A DNA stretch of 64,000 nt. Origin: Methylophaga muralis. Its GTDB lineage: Bacteria > Pseudomonadota > Gammaproteobacteria > Nitrosococcales > Methylophagaceae. The stretch covers positions 1 to 64,000 of the forward strand of contig NZ_MCRI01000006.1 of NCBI RefSeq assembly GCF_001720165.1, written 5' to 3'. Made by a program: the position numbers and the translations under genes. A model generated the notes under the pieces. The model ran no database searches. It was not told the DNA's origin and saw only the letters and a list, made by a program, of their open reading frames with translations. Below are positions 20,401 to 30,586 of this stretch, in pieces. Within the stretch, counting starts at the first letter, position 1. Every line of letters begins with the position of its first letter.

Positions 20401-20528
20401 GCAGAGCCGGTGTTGGCATGAACTTCATCACCAGTGATACCAGTGAAGTCACCGCCAGTTATGAGCTTGAAGGCAGAGAAGATTTCCTCAATCAGACCGC
20501 ATCGGTCAAGTTTCGCTGGATGTTTTGA
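17445..20528 (+). CDS. Type Va autotransporter with ESPR signal and tandem passenger repeats
   Basis: A 1027-residue secreted/outer-membrane protein. Residues 1-34 are an extended signal peptide region (MNQIYKVIWN... as in large autotransporters), followed by a hydrophobic core and a cleavage site near GPVWA/E. The passenger begins with about five repeats of 50 residues (GSLTISNGGAVSN...NGSVTVDG...SSW), matching the T5SS/PEP-CTERM-associated repeat. Then come two near-identical autotransporter-associated beta-strand repeats (TYSGGTSINAGTLQVGNGG and TYSGVTSINAGTLQIGNGG). The C-terminal 280 residues form the barrel domain, ending in FRWMF with the terminal aromatic expected for Bam recognition. 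No protease or lipase motif is seen, so it is probably an adhesin-like surface protein. Confidence 0.9.
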   Translation: MNQIYKVIWNVSRQVWMAVGELTNSRGKSKSAASLPPFTGSSSLSLIRSMVSTLLLLALSAGPVWAEVATTGNVNPIQDPNPSASWNLGGNNLFVGDTGVGSLFIDGGSTVSNNFGYIGRYDGDNGSVTVDGSGSSWTNTSMLFVGLAGDGSLAINNGGTVSNTLGYIGSSASSSGWVTVDGANSSWINSEELTVGRSGTGSLTISNGGAVSNTLGSIGGNSAGNGSVTVDGANSSWTNSSSIYVGEYGTGSLDISNGGAVSNTIGVIGRWSGSNGSVTVDGTDSSWINSTDLTVGRAGTGSLSISNGAVVETNSGAGTLTIANQASATGTVNIGAAAGETAVAAGTLSAANVAFGAGTGKLVFNHTEAAYEFAPTISGAGSVELHSGKTIFTGANTYSGGTSINAGTLQVGNGGTSGSVIGDISNNGSLVFNRSDSVTYADVISGTGSLTQSGAGSLTLTGNNTYSGVTSINAGTLQIGNGGTSGSISGDISNNGSLVFNRTDSQTFAGDISGAGSINLASGSTRFTGNLSSYTGTFSNDATLSVADGETLTLGGNYNQTVDGLFNMGASSSSSFGKLSIDGTGTFAADSKINVDVTSEKNLANGATLSGVISAGTLTASTFNVTDNSALFNFSAAINGNQVDLKVSAASSSGVTKSVTATGFNPGLGAARVLDGFVSGGTTGTDMDNVVTAFGNLSTDQQISDAVAETLPLLVSGTTQVATGTLRSTNRVIQARQSGFSGLSSGDGFFTDKNVWVKPVGSWTTQDERNGVSGYRAESYGLVGGMDGELNAQTRLGFALSYMSSDVKGRDSASGNKVDIDAYQAIFYGSRSLQNHPDIELNWQASLGMNKNEGKRTMRFIGRTAKADYDSYTAQIGVGAGKRFELNDTTTVIPGIRLDYAYIKDESYTEKGADALNMKVNSLHVDELIVMAQSHLSHQLNDTTSLTANAGLGYDFINDTTSLTASYSGGGAAFTTKGIDPSPWLGRAGVGMNFITSDTSEVTASYELEGREDFLNQTASVKFRWMF
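18637..18960 (+). repeat. Two near-identical direct repeats inside the autotransporter gene
   Basis: A segment beginning at ACCTACAGCGG near 18637 and again near 18838 repeats for about 120 bases with few changes, encoding the SINAGTL(Q)-GNGGTSGS-GDISNNGSLVFNR unit twice. The shared DNA would allow slippage or recombination that removes or adds one 201-base unit without breaking the frame. Confidence 0.8.
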
Positions 20529-20535
20529 TCGTAGT

Positions 20536-20610
20536 TCCCCACGTGATTCGTGGGGATAAGCAGAGCTTTACCTATTATCCCGATACCTGTTGCAGGGTAT
20601 CGGGATTTTA
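20536..20610 (+). terminator. Two hairpins after the autotransporter gene
   Basis: CCCCACG/CGTGGGG with a five-base loop lies at 20537-20555, followed by TCCCGATACC (20578-20587) pairing with GGTATCGGGA (20596-20605) and then TTTTAG. The second is the better intrinsic terminator. The rest of the gap to 20792 holds no gene I can support. Confidence 0.7.
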
Positions 20611-20792
20611 GTTATCTACACCCGATAAGGGATCGAAGAGGGTGGGTTTTAATTGTAAAGCGCCGACGAAGGATCTCTAAACCCCGCTCGCGCGCGCTCA
20701 TGCGTGGAAACAGTTATGCGTCAGAAATGAGATTAAGTAAGATCCCCACGCAGGGCCATGGGAATCAGCAGATCATAGCTGCGAAGTTAATC

Positions 20793-21365
20793 TTAGTAGC
20801 GCGAGGCCTGTTCTCGCGCTGCTGTTGCACCCGCTCCATCTCCCGCTTTGAGGCGAATATCGACTAACAATAACCAAAAGCGTTTCTGCTCGGCATAATT
20901 ACCTTGGGCGTAGGAAACGCCTTTTAAAGCGACTTGTTCCGCGAGTCGATAATCTTCCAATTCATAATGTGTTTGGGCTAACTGGTAATACACTTTTGGG
21001 TCTCGCGGCGCAATGCGTTGTGCGCGTTGTAAACGGGACTGGGCTGCTGCCATATTGCCTTGTTGCTGATATTTTTCAGCGTCACTCAATAATGCCAATA
21101 CTGCTGGGTTACTTGGTGTGGGAGCAGGTTGAGTTGCAGGCAGATCGGTCGATGTAGATCCGGGAGGTGGTACTGGCAATGCCTGCGGTGTGGCTGCTTG
21201 TGCTGGTTCAGGTCTGGTTTGCGCTGTCTCAGGTGTTTGTGAGCGAGAAGGTATCTCTCTACTTTCCACCGGTGGTTTGTAACTGACGGGCGCGGTCGAA
21301 CAGGCGGATAAAAACATGACCATCAGGGTCATGATAAAAAAGGGTTTTGTTACGTTTTTTAACAT
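20793..21365 (-). CDS. TPR lipoprotein, probable LpoP-type activator of PBP1B
   Basis: A 190-residue protein with a lipoprotein signal ending LSAC (Cys22), a Pro/Thr/Ser/Gln-rich flexible linker (25-95) and a C-terminal pair of tetratricopeptide repeats (SDAEKYQQQGNMAAAQSRLQRA, DPKVYYQLAQTHYELEDYRLAEQ). Its start is eight bases after the mrcB stop on the same strand. The layout (outer-membrane lipid anchor, long linker, TPR domain, gene next to PBP1B) matches LpoP, the PBP1B activator known from Pseudomonas aeruginosa. Assignment by architecture and context; the family is known, the identity here is inferred. Confidence 0.75.
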   Translation of the reverse strand: MLKNVTKPFFIMTLMVMFLSACSTAPVSYKPPVESREIPSRSQTPETAQTRPEPAQAATPQALPVPPPGSTSTDLPATQPAPTPSNPAVLALLSDAEKYQQQGNMAAAQSRLQRAQRIAPRDPKVYYQLAQTHYELEDYRLAEQVALKGVSYAQGNYAEQKRFWLLLVDIRLKAGDGAGATAAREQASRY

Positions 21366-21373
21366 TTTGAAGC

Positions 21374-23710
21374 CTATCTGAATATGTCTTTAACCCAATC
21401 TATCGAGCGTTTAATCGGGTTTTCGGTAAATGTTTCTTCCGGCATGGCGCAGGCGGCTGTTTCGGTTGGTTGGGTGCCCGCGATAAAGGGTATTTGAGTT
21501 GCATTCTCGCACAAACCATCGGCAAGTTTTCCGCTTAACGGGTCAATCCAAAACATCACAACACCTTCAGGAGTTGCCGGTTCAAACGATTGTAATGGTT
21601 CTTGGGCAATATATTTTGTCCAGGCACGTAATGCACCCGATGAGCCGGTAATCGGCATTGGGCTGTTATCATCCAACCCCAGCCAGACAACGGCAAGACG
21701 ATTGCCGGTAAACCCAGCAAACCAGCTATCACGCTGTTGATCCGAGGTTCCGGTTTTACCCGCAGAGTTAATATTCATCGGTAATTGTTGATAAATGCTA
21801 CGTGCGGTTCCACTACGAGTGACTTGCTGCAAATTGTATTGCAGCAAATACATTGGTTTTTCATCAATACTTTGCTGCAACTGAAACGGATAACTGGAAA
21901 GTGCTTCGCCAGCACTGTCTGTTACTGTTCGAATGGTGCGCGGTGGAATTTGAAATCCAGACGCAGCAATAGTCTGATACATTGCTGCGACTTCTAGTGT
22001 CGACAGGCTTTGAGCACCTAACAACAAGGACGGATAAGCATCCATTTGGCGTTCAACACCAAGTCTTTTTAAGGTATGAATGACTTTATCTACCCCCAGC
22101 TCCATGCCTAACTGTGCTGTCGATAAATTATAGGAATGGGTTAACGCAGCATGCAACGGCACCCGGCCATAGGATTTACCATCAAAGTTTTTGGGCGTCC
22201 AGGGTTGTTGGTTTGGCAGAGTCAGGCTAAAAGGGGAGTCATCCAATTCACTGATTAAGGTATATCCCTGTTCCAATGCAGTGAGATACACAGCGGGTTT
22301 CACCAAAGAACCAATCGGACGACTGGCATCTAATGCGCGATTAAAACCTTGAAAACGGGTGTTTCGATCACCGATTAATGCCAGCACTTCACCGGTTTGT
22401 GGATCGGTAACCACCATACTGCCCTGCAGTTTGGACAGTCTTTCACCATGGGTTTTACTCAGATCATCAATGGTACTGATAAGCGACGTTTCGGCTTTGT
22501 GCTGACTAATAGGGTCCAGGCTGGTAAATATCTGCAAACCTTCTGAACCCAGATCTTCATCTTTATATTCACGGCGTAACTGACGTTTAACCAAATCAAT
22601 ATAGGCTGGATAAGCCTCTTTCATGGAGCTTCCAGCTGCTACAACTTCCAACTCGGCTGTCGAAGCCAACATATACTCTTCATCGGAAATAGAGCCTTGC
22701 TGATGTAAAACACTCAGTACCAGATTGCGGCGTTGCTTGGCGCGCTCCGGATTACGACGCGGATCATAGTAGGAGGGGCCCCTGACCAGACCGGCCAGTA
22801 ATGCCAATTGATGTAATTTGAGTTCTTGTATCGGCTGAGCAAAATAATGTGCCGCGCCCAAGCCAAAACCGTGGATGGCACGGTTACCGGATTGGCCGAG
22901 GTACACTTCATTTAAATAGGCTTCGAGAATTTCCTCTTTGCTGTAATGCCACTCCAGGATCATCGCCATCGGCACTTCAAGCATCTTGCGCATTAACTTG
23001 CGATCCGCGGTGAGATAAAAATTCTTTATTAATTGTTGAGTTAAAGTGCTGCCACCTTGTACGAATGCGCCCGCTCGAATATTGGCTAATGTGGCACGAG
23101 CAATACCTTTGGGTGAGATGCCAAAATGATCGTAAAAATCACGATCTTCAATCGCGATCAGTGCATCAATAAAAGCTTGTGGCGCATCTTGCAGCTGGAT
23201 CAAGTCCCGATCTTCGTTATTCAACGGATAAATTCCGCCAATCAGTGCGGGCTCTAAACGAATTAATGTCAGGGCTTGCTGATCGGCTGAACGGATCTGA
23301 CTTAAGCTTTCGCCGCTGAATTCTAAAACAAGCTGTCGAGCCTGTTCATGCTCATCGGGAAAAAGAAAACCTCGTGTTGACAGCGTTGCGCTGGAGGCAG
23401 AAAAAGCGACTTGTCCCGGTAGGTTAACCTTATCGACAAATTGATAACCCAAGGCTCTTAATTCAATCTTCAGATCGTTGATAGATAAAGGCGCGCCAAT
23501 ATAAAGTTCGAGTGGTCTGGCATATACTTTAGCGGGTAATGCCCAGCGTTTCCCCTCAAATTCACTGCGTACTCGAAAGTCTAATGTGGCGATGGAGACA
23601 GCCGCCGCGACAGTAATCAGCAACAACAAAGTAATAATGACTTTTGCGCTTATCAAGCGGCGAAAAACAGATTTTGATTTTTTGGTTTTGGACGATTTAT
23701 GTTTGGTCAC
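21374..23710 (-). CDS. mrcB: Penicillin-binding protein 1B (bifunctional murein synthase)
   Basis: A 778-residue class A PBP starting at GTG. It has a short basic cytoplasmic tail, one membrane helix (about 21-43), a UB2H-like domain (about 70-160), a glycosyltransferase domain with EDRDFYDHFGIS (catalytic Glu), GGSTLTQQLIKNFYL and the KEEILEAYLNEVYLGQ segment, and a transpeptidase domain with the SxxK serine in IGSLVKPAV, SYN in THSYNLS and KTGTS. It polymerises and cross-links peptidoglycan. The UB2H-like domain is where Lpo-type activators bind in known cases, and a TPR lipoprotein gene follows directly. Confidence 0.95.
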   Translation of the reverse strand: MTKHKSSKTKKSKSVFRRLISAKVIITLLLLITVAAAVSIATLDFRVRSEFEGKRWALPAKVYARPLELYIGAPLSINDLKIELRALGYQFVDKVNLPGQVAFSASSATLSTRGFLFPDEHEQARQLVLEFSGESLSQIRSADQQALTLIRLEPALIGGIYPLNNEDRDLIQLQDAPQAFIDALIAIEDRDFYDHFGISPKGIARATLANIRAGAFVQGGSTLTQQLIKNFYLTADRKLMRKMLEVPMAMILEWHYSKEEILEAYLNEVYLGQSGNRAIHGFGLGAAHYFAQPIQELKLHQLALLAGLVRGPSYYDPRRNPERAKQRRNLVLSVLHQQGSISDEEYMLASTAELEVVAAGSSMKEAYPAYIDLVKRQLRREYKDEDLGSEGLQIFTSLDPISQHKAETSLISTIDDLSKTHGERLSKLQGSMVVTDPQTGEVLALIGDRNTRFQGFNRALDASRPIGSLVKPAVYLTALEQGYTLISELDDSPFSLTLPNQQPWTPKNFDGKSYGRVPLHAALTHSYNLSTAQLGMELGVDKVIHTLKRLGVERQMDAYPSLLLGAQSLSTLEVAAMYQTIAASGFQIPPRTIRTVTDSAGEALSSYPFQLQQSIDEKPMYLLQYNLQQVTRSGTARSIYQQLPMNINSAGKTGTSDQQRDSWFAGFTGNRLAVVWLGLDDNSPMPITGSSGALRAWTKYIAQEPLQSFEPATPEGVVMFWIDPLSGKLADGLCENATQIPFIAGTQPTETAACAMPEETFTENPIKRSIDWVKDIFR

Positions 23711-24043
23711 AATGGGTTCTTAAAGTATTAAGTTTATATAAATAGTATGTAGCTTAGGTCTGCAAAGCTTAATGTAAGTTCGTCACGGTTTTGGTTAATG
23801 TGTTCTTGCCATTCTATTTTTGGTTTAAGGCAAATAAGACTTGCTGACAAACTTTGCTGGCAACATATTGTAAACTGATTCGACATTGTCGCCATCTGCT
23901 ACTAAGTTCTGGTTTCTGCTGAGATTCCTAATTTAGCGTTGTTAAATTTTTTCTGGTACGATCCCGAGTCGCAATTTATTTCCATAACGGTCATTTTCGG
24001 CTGAATGTGCGTCGAAAATCTTAAAAAAATCTAACGGAAGCCT
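23711..24043. other. Intergenic region between divergent mrcB and the thioredoxin-like gene
   Basis: This 333-base AT-rich region must carry promoters for both directions. No small gene and no terminator-like hairpin was seen. Several TTG.../TA...T hexamers occur but none with convincing spacing. Confidence 0.4.
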
Positions 24044-24601
24044 ATGGTTAGTACAGAAACACCAATATGTGAATTTGGCCAGCCAGCCATCGACTTTTCT
24101 TTGCCAGGCACTGATGGCAAGATTTGGACGTTAGACAACTGTCGTGGCGAAAATGGCCTATTGGTTATGTTTATCTGTAATCACTGCCCGTATGTTAAAG
24201 CCATCATGGACAGACTGGTTCGTGATACCAACGAACTCAAACAACTTGGCATCAATTCTGTGGCGATTTCTGCCAATGATGTCGCTGATTATCCTGAAGA
24301 CTCATTCGACAATATGAAACTGGTTGCCGAACAAAACGGGTTTTCTTTCCCTTATCTGTATGACGAAACCCAAGAGGTTGCTCAAGCCTATGGCGCGGTA
24401 TGCACACCGGATTTTTTTGGATATAACCAAGATCTGACGTTGCAGTATCGTGGCCGCCTTGATGCCAGCCGCAAAGAAGCCGCTCCAGCGGACGTACGCC
24501 GTGATCTATTTGAAGCGATGCAGCATGTTGCTAAAACAGGTCATGGTCCAGAACAACAGATACCAAGTATGGGCTGTTCCATCAAATGGCGGGCAGCTTA
24601 A
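24044..24601 (+). CDS. Thioredoxin-fold (AhpC/TSA-like) protein
   Basis: A 185-residue redoxin-type protein. The thioredoxin fold is shown by FSLPGTDGKIWTLDN, then LLVMFICNHCPYVKAIMDRL with a Cys at the CxxC position but only one Cys there (NHCPYV), and VCTPDFFGYNQD with the cis-Pro loop. This subgroup (thioredoxin family protein with a CPYV motif) is widespread and poorly defined; a peroxiredoxin-like role is plausible. It lies 26 bases before tkt with the same direction. Confidence 0.8.
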   Translation: MVSTETPICEFGQPAIDFSLPGTDGKIWTLDNCRGENGLLVMFICNHCPYVKAIMDRLVRDTNELKQLGINSVAISANDVADYPEDSFDNMKLVAEQNGFSFPYLYDETQEVAQAYGAVCTPDFFGYNQDLTLQYRGRLDASRKEAAPADVRRDLFEAMQHVAKTGHGPEQQIPSMGCSIKWRAA

Positions 24602-24627
24602 TTTTTTTTAATAGGAGAACGTAGATA

Positions 24628-26616
24628 ATGGCTACACGTAGACATTTAGCAAATGCAATCCGTGCATTAAGTATGGATGCAGTGCAAAAAGCGAATTCCG
24701 GCCATCCAGGTGCCCCAATGGGTATGGCGGATATCGCTGAAGTATTGTGGAATGACCACATGAAACATAACCCGAACAACCCGAAATGGGCTGATCGTGA
24801 TCGTTTCATCTTGTCTAACGGCCACGGCTCTATGCTGATTTACTCATTGTTGCATTTGAGTGGCTATGATTTGCCGATGGAATCCATCAGCACATTCCGT
24901 CAGTTGCATTCACAATGTGCGGGTCACCCTGAATACGGTTATGCACCAGGCGTAGAAACCACTACTGGTCCATTAGGTCAAGGTATCACCAACGGTGTTG
25001 GTTTTGCGATGGCTGAAAAATTAATGGCTGACCAGTTCAACAAACCAGGCCATGACATCGTTAACCATCACACCTATGTATTCATGGGCGATGGCTGCTT
25101 GATGGAAGGTGTTTCTCATGAAGCATGTGCTTTGGCTGGTACTTGGGGCCTGGGCAACCTGATCGCATTCTGGGATGACAACAATATCTCTATCGATGGT
25201 CACATTGATGGCTGGTACACCGATGACACCGTAAAACGTTTTGAAGCTTACGGCTGGCACGTTCAATCTGTTGATGGTCACGATGCTGATGCAATCAACA
25301 AAGCCATTGCAGAAGCTAAAAAAGTCACTGACAAACCATCTTTAATTTGCTGTAAAACCATTATCGGTTACGGTTCACCTAACAAATGTGCAAGCCATGA
25401 TTGCCACGGCGCTGCATTAGGTGAAGAAGAAGTTGCACTGACTCGTAAACAATTGGGTTGGGAATACGAGCCATTTGTTATTCCAGAAGATGTTTATGCT
25501 GGTTGGAATGCAAAAGATAAAGGCGATGCTGCAGAAGCTGCATGGAATGAAAAATTTGCAGCGTATGAAAAAGAGTATCCAGAATTAGCTGCAGAATTCA
25601 AACGCCGTATGGCGGGTGAATTACCTGCTAACTGGAAGCAAGCCACTGATGCATTCATTGCTGAAACCAATGAAAAAGCGGAAAACCTGGCTTCACGTCA
25701 AGCTTCTCAAAAAGCAATTGCTGCTTTGGCGCCGATTTTGCCTGAATTCCTGGGTGGTTCAGCTGACTTGACAGGTTCTAACCTGACAAGCTGCTCAAGC
25801 TTCAAACATGTTTCTGGTAAAGAGCCAGGCAACTACATTTCATACGGTGTTCGTGAATTTGGTATGTACGCGATCATGAACGGTATGGCGTTGCACGGTG
25901 GTTTGCTGCCATTCGGTGGTACTTTCCACATGTTCTCTGACTATGCGAAATCAGCTCTGCGTATGGCTGCGTTGATGAAACAACGTACTATCGCTGTGTT
26001 AACACATGACTCAATCGGTCAGGGTGAAGACGGTCCTACTCACCAACCAATCGAAAACACTGCTGGTCTGCGTTACATTCCGAATATGGATGTATGGCGT
26101 CCTGCGGATTCTGTTGAAGTTGCGGTTGCGTGGACATGTGCCGTTGAGCGAATGGATGGCCCGACTAGCTTGGTACTGAGCCGTCAAGGCATTCCAGGTC
26201 GTAAACATGAAGCGTCTGACTTTGATGCTATCCGCAAGGGTGCATACGTTCTGTCTGAAGCGAAAGGCGGTAAAGCTGATGTGATCCTGATTGCAACTGG
26301 TTCAGAAGTGGATCTGGCTGCTAAAGCTCAGGAAGCATTAGCAGAAGAAGGCATCAACGCTCGCGTTGTATCTATGCCTTCAACCAACGTCTTTGATCGT
26401 CAAGATCAAGCATACAAAGACAGCGTTCTGACACCAGGTGTAAAACGTGTTTCTGTTGAAGCCGGTGTAACTGACTTCTGGCGTAAATACGTTGGTCTGG
26501 AAGGCGGCACTGTTGGTATCGATACCTTCGGTGAATCTGCTCCAGGCGGTGTTTTGATGAAACATTTCGGCTTTACTGTCGAAAACGTTGTAAAAACAGT
26601 TAAATCAGTTCTGTAA
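24628..26616 (+). CDS. tkt: Transketolase
   Basis: A 662-residue thiamine-diphosphate enzyme that moves two-carbon units between sugar phosphates in the pentose phosphate/RuMP cycles. Visible: [19 protein letters not shown], the ThDP/Mg motif [14 protein letters not shown]...[35 protein letters not shown] and [16 protein letters not shown]. The start follows a good AGGAGAA site. It heads a run of carbon-metabolism genes (gap, pgk, pyk, fba) and is closed by its own terminator, so it may be expressed separately from gap. Confidence 0.97.
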   Translation: MATRRHLANAIRALSMDAVQKANSGHPGAPMGMADIAEVLWNDHMKHNPNNPKWADRDRFILSNGHGSMLIYSLLHLSGYDLPMESISTFRQLHSQCAGHPEYGYAPGVETTTGPLGQGITNGVGFAMAEKLMADQFNKPGHDIVNHHTYVFMGDGCLMEGVSHEACALAGTWGLGNLIAFWDDNNISIDGHIDGWYTDDTVKRFEAYGWHVQSVDGHDADAINKAIAEAKKVTDKPSLICCKTIIGYGSPNKCASHDCHGAALGEEEVALTRKQLGWEYEPFVIPEDVYAGWNAKDKGDAAEAAWNEKFAAYEKEYPELAAEFKRRMAGELPANWKQATDAFIAETNEKAENLASRQASQKAIAALAPILPEFLGGSADLTGSNLTSCSSFKHVSGKEPGNYISYGVREFGMYAIMNGMALHGGLLPFGGTFHMFSDYAKSALRMAALMKQRTIAVLTHDSIGQGEDGPTHQPIENTAGLRYIPNMDVWRPADSVEVAVAWTCAVERMDGPTSLVLSRQGIPGRKHEASDFDAIRKGAYVLSEAKGGKADVILIATGSEVDLAAKAQEALAEEGINARVVSMPSTNVFDRQDQAYKDSVLTPGVKRVSVEAGVTDFWRKYVGLEGGTVGIDTFGESAPGGVLMKHFGFTVENVVKTVKSVL

Positions 26617-26645
26617 TAAAGAGCTGTTCTTAGCGAAGTAAAAGG

Positions 26646-26682
26646 AAATGGCCAGTAGATTCATATCTACTGGCCATTTTTA
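26646..26682 (+). terminator. Rho-independent terminator after tkt
   Basis: AAATGGCCAGTAGAT pairs with ATCTACTGGCCATTT over a short loop, followed by TTTTTAT. It is a long, nearly perfect stem. Confidence 0.92.
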
Positions 26683-26757
26683 TATACAGACCCTAGTCTG
26701 TCTGATAACTGTGGTTTTTATTAAGATTGTAGTTATGAGACAGAATAATAAAACTGA

Positions 26758-27771
<1,014 letters not shown>

Positions 27772-27801
27772 AACAACGAGCGTCTTTTCGACCACTATTT
27801 C

Positions 27802-27830
27802 AAGGCTTCCTGTAAAGGAAGCCTTTTTTT
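27802..27830 (+). terminator. Rho-independent terminator after gap
   Basis: AAGGCTTCCT (27802-27811) pairs perfectly with AGGAAGCCTT (27816-27825) over a four-base loop, followed by TTTTT. Confidence 0.93.
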
Positions 27831-27845
27831 ATGTAACGTGAAGGC

Positions 27846-27851
27846 TATAAT
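27846..27851 (+). promoter_or_regulatory. Possible -10 element upstream of pgk
   Basis: A consensus TATAAT lies 44 bases before the pgk start, just after the gap terminator. No matching -35 is present at the usual distance, so this is tentative. Confidence 0.35.
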
Positions 27852-27894
27852 CAGAACTAGTTCACAAAAATTACCTACTAGAGGGCAACACTTT

Positions 27895-29079
27895 ATGTCA
27901 GTAATCAAGATGGCCGATTTGGATTTGGCAGGAAAACGCGTGCTAATACGCCAGGATTTGAATGTACCGCTCAAGTCTGGCGTTGTGGCAGATGGCACTC
28001 GCATCCTTGCCTCCTTGCCGACCATTAAACTGGCATTGGAGAAAGGTGCAAAAGTGATGATCATGTCGCACCTTGGGCGGCCGATCGAAGGTGAATATGA
28101 GCATAAATATTCTTTGGCGCCTGTTGCCAATTTTCTTTCAGCCCTACTGGAAATGCCAGTTCGCCTGGAACAAAACTGGCTAGAACCCGAATTTATTCCG
28201 GTTGAAGCGGGTGAAGTCGTGCTTTGTGAAAACGTGCGTTTTAATATTGGTGAAAAAGCCAATGATGATGCGCTGGCAAAACGTATGGCCAAAATGTGTG
28301 ACGTATTTGTAATGGATGCCTTTGGTACCGCGCATCGTGCCCATGCTTCTACCCATGGTATTGCCAAATATGCTGGTATTGCCTGTGCAGGCCCGTTATT
28401 GTCGGCTGAATTGGAGGCGCTATCAAAAGCACTGGATAATCCTGCCAGACCGATGGTTGCTATTGTCGGTGGTTCCAAAGTTTCCACCAAACTTACCGTT
28501 CTCGAAACCTTATCGAAAAAAGTGGATCAATTGATTGTGGGTGGTGGTATTGCCAATACCTTTATTGCCGCGGCCGGTCATAATGTGGGTAAGTCACTCT
28601 ACGAACCTGATTTAATTGATACCTGTAAAAGATTATCTGCAGACGCTATCAGTCGAGGCGGTAATATTCCGGTGCCGAAAGACGTGGTCTGCGGCAAATT
28701 TTTTGCTGAAAATGCCGAAGCAGAACTAAAACCTGTTGATCAGGTGACTGATGAGGATATGATTTTTGATATCGGTCCTAAATCCGCAGCTGAACTGGTT
28801 GAAATTATTAAAAACGCTGGTACGGTAGTATGGAATGGCCCGCTGGGTGTGTTCGAATTTAGTCAGTTCAGCGAAGGCACCAAAGAAATTGCGATGGCGA
28901 TCGCTGAATCCAAGGCTTTTTCTATCGCTGGCGGTGGAGACACTTTAGCCGCAGTGTCGAAATACAAAGTTTGTGATGATGTTTCTTATATTTCAACTGG
29001 TGGTGGCGCCTTCCTGGAATTCCTTGAGGGTAACAAATTGCCGGCAGTGGAAATTCTGGAGCAACGTGCCCGCGAGTAA
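27895..29079 (+). CDS. pgk: Phosphoglycerate kinase
   Basis: A 394-residue kinase. ATG 27895 ([17 protein letters not shown]) has GAGG upstream; a longer frame from 27838 would run over the leader and is not needed. Motifs: [54 protein letters not shown] and the C-terminal [12 protein letters not shown]...[13 protein letters not shown]. It converts 1,3-bisphosphoglycerate and ADP to 3-phosphoglycerate and ATP. pyk follows after 16 bases. Confidence 0.97.
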   Translation: MSVIKMADLDLAGKRVLIRQDLNVPLKSGVVADGTRILASLPTIKLALEKGAKVMIMSHLGRPIEGEYEHKYSLAPVANFLSALLEMPVRLEQNWLEPEFIPVEAGEVVLCENVRFNIGEKANDDALAKRMAKMCDVFVMDAFGTAHRAHASTHGIAKYAGIACAGPLLSAELEALSKALDNPARPMVAIVGGSKVSTKLTVLETLSKKVDQLIVGGGIANTFIAAAGHNVGKSLYEPDLIDTCKRLSADAISRGGNIPVPKDVVCGKFFAENAEAELKPVDQVTDEDMIFDIGPKSAAELVEIIKNAGTVVWNGPLGVFEFSQFSEGTKEIAMAIAESKAFSIAGGGDTLAAVSKYKVCDDVSYISTGGGAFLEFLEGNKLPAVEILEQRARE

Positions 29080-29095
29080 TCAATGAGTATTTAAT

Positions 29096-30562
29096 ATGTC
29101 TGCCCGTCGAAGAACGAAAATTGTTGCAACCTTAGGCCCCGCGACAAAAGATCCTGCTGTTCTTGACGCGATGATATCGGCGGGTATGGATGTGGTTCGC
29201 CTAAATTTTTCTCATGGCTCTGCTCAATCACATATTGAGATGGCTGAACGGGTACGTAATCGTGCCAGAGCCTTCGGTCGACAAGTGGGTGTTTTGGTTG
29301 ATTTACAAGGTCCAAAGATTCGCATTGCTCGCTTTAAGCATGCTGGGGTAAAACTGATTGAGAATGAGATGTTTATCCTCAATGCGGCGCTGGCGGATGA
29401 TGTAGGTGACAACACTCAGGTCGGGGTTGACTATAAAGCGCTACCCCAAGATGTAAAACGTGGTGATACGCTACTGCTTGATGATGGTCGCATTGTGTTA
29501 TGGGTGGACTCGGTCATTGACCAGCAGATCCATTGCCGTGTAACAGTTGGCGGTATGCTGACGGATAACAAAGGTATCAACCGTTTAGGTGGAGGTTTGT
29601 CTGCCGCAGCTCTGACTCCGAAAGATATGACTGATATGCAAACTGCTGCCGATATGCAGGCAGATTACGTGGCGATATCTTTTCCTCGTTGTGCCGATGA
29701 TATTCATTTAGCGCGTCGTTTATTGCGTGAGGCCGGTGGTTATGGTGGCATTATTGCCAAAATTGAACGGGCCGAAGCACTTGATGATATTGATGCCATT
29801 ATTGAAGCATCAGAAGGCATTATGGTTGCTCGCGGTGATTTGGGTGTTGAAATGGGTGATGCGGCATTACCACCTATTCAAAAACAAATAATTGCCAAAG
29901 CAAGGCGAATGAATAAGCTGACCATTACGGCGACCCAGATGATGGAGTCGATGATACTCAGTCCAATTCCCACCCGCGCAGAAGTGTTTGATGTTGCCAA
30001 TGCAGTACTGGACGGTACCGATGCGGTTATGTTGTCGGGAGAAACAGCAGTGGGTCATTTCCCGGTCAAAGTCATCGAAGCCATGGATCGCATTTGCCTG
30101 CAGGCCGAACAGCAGCGTGAAATACGTGTTTCACGCCACCGGATGGATTCACAATTTGAACGCATAGATGAAGCCATCGCTATGGCAGCCATGTACACCG
30201 CTAATCATCTGGACGTTAAAGCGATTGCCGCATTAACAGAATCCGGCTCTTCAACGTTATGGATGTCACGAGTCAGCTCGGGCATTCCTATTTTTGCATT
30301 AACGCCGCACGTCGCAACAAGGCGTAGAGTGACCTTATATCGTGGCGTCTATCCGGTAAGCTTTGTTGTTGAACATACCGATCATGCGACATTAAACAAA
30401 GAAGTCATTGAAGAATTGCAACGTCGTGGCGTAGTGAACGATGGTGATATAGTCATCATCACCAAAGGTGATCTTGAAGTGCAAGGCAGTACCAATGCCA
30501 TAAAAATTGTACGTGTTGGGGAACTGGTAGAACCAAGATCCAAAGCAAATCAAACTGAATAA
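29096..30562 (+). CDS. pyk: Pyruvate kinase
   Basis: A 488-residue enzyme with the order RTKIVATLGPATKD, VVRLNFSHGS, VLVDLQGPKIRI, the B domain, FPRCADDI, GGIIAKIERAEAL (Lys/Glu for phosphoenolpyruvate and Mg), GIMVARGDLGVEMG, TATQMMESMI and DAVMLSGETAVGHFPV. It transfers phosphate from phosphoenolpyruvate to ADP. It lies between pgk and fba in one apparent operon (gaps 16 and 24 bases). Confidence 0.97.
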   Translation: MSARRRTKIVATLGPATKDPAVLDAMISAGMDVVRLNFSHGSAQSHIEMAERVRNRARAFGRQVGVLVDLQGPKIRIARFKHAGVKLIENEMFILNAALADDVGDNTQVGVDYKALPQDVKRGDTLLLDDGRIVLWVDSVIDQQIHCRVTVGGMLTDNKGINRLGGGLSAAALTPKDMTDMQTAADMQADYVAISFPRCADDIHLARRLLREAGGYGGIIAKIERAEALDDIDAIIEASEGIMVARGDLGVEMGDAALPPIQKQIIAKARRMNKLTITATQMMESMILSPIPTRAEVFDVANAVLDGTDAVMLSGETAVGHFPVKVIEAMDRICLQAEQQREIRVSRHRMDSQFERIDEAIAMAAMYTANHLDVKAIAALTESGSSTLWMSRVSSGIPIFALTPHVATRRRVTLYRGVYPVSFVVEHTDHATLNKEVIEELQRRGVVNDGDIVIITKGDLEVQGSTNAIKIVRVGELVEPRSKANQTE

Positions 30563-30586
30563 TCAGCTTCAATCGGAGAGCAGCAA

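Noticed and set aside
27795-28490. 231-codon open frame antisense to pgk
   Set aside because: Fully covered by the certain pgk gene, and its product has no family likeness.
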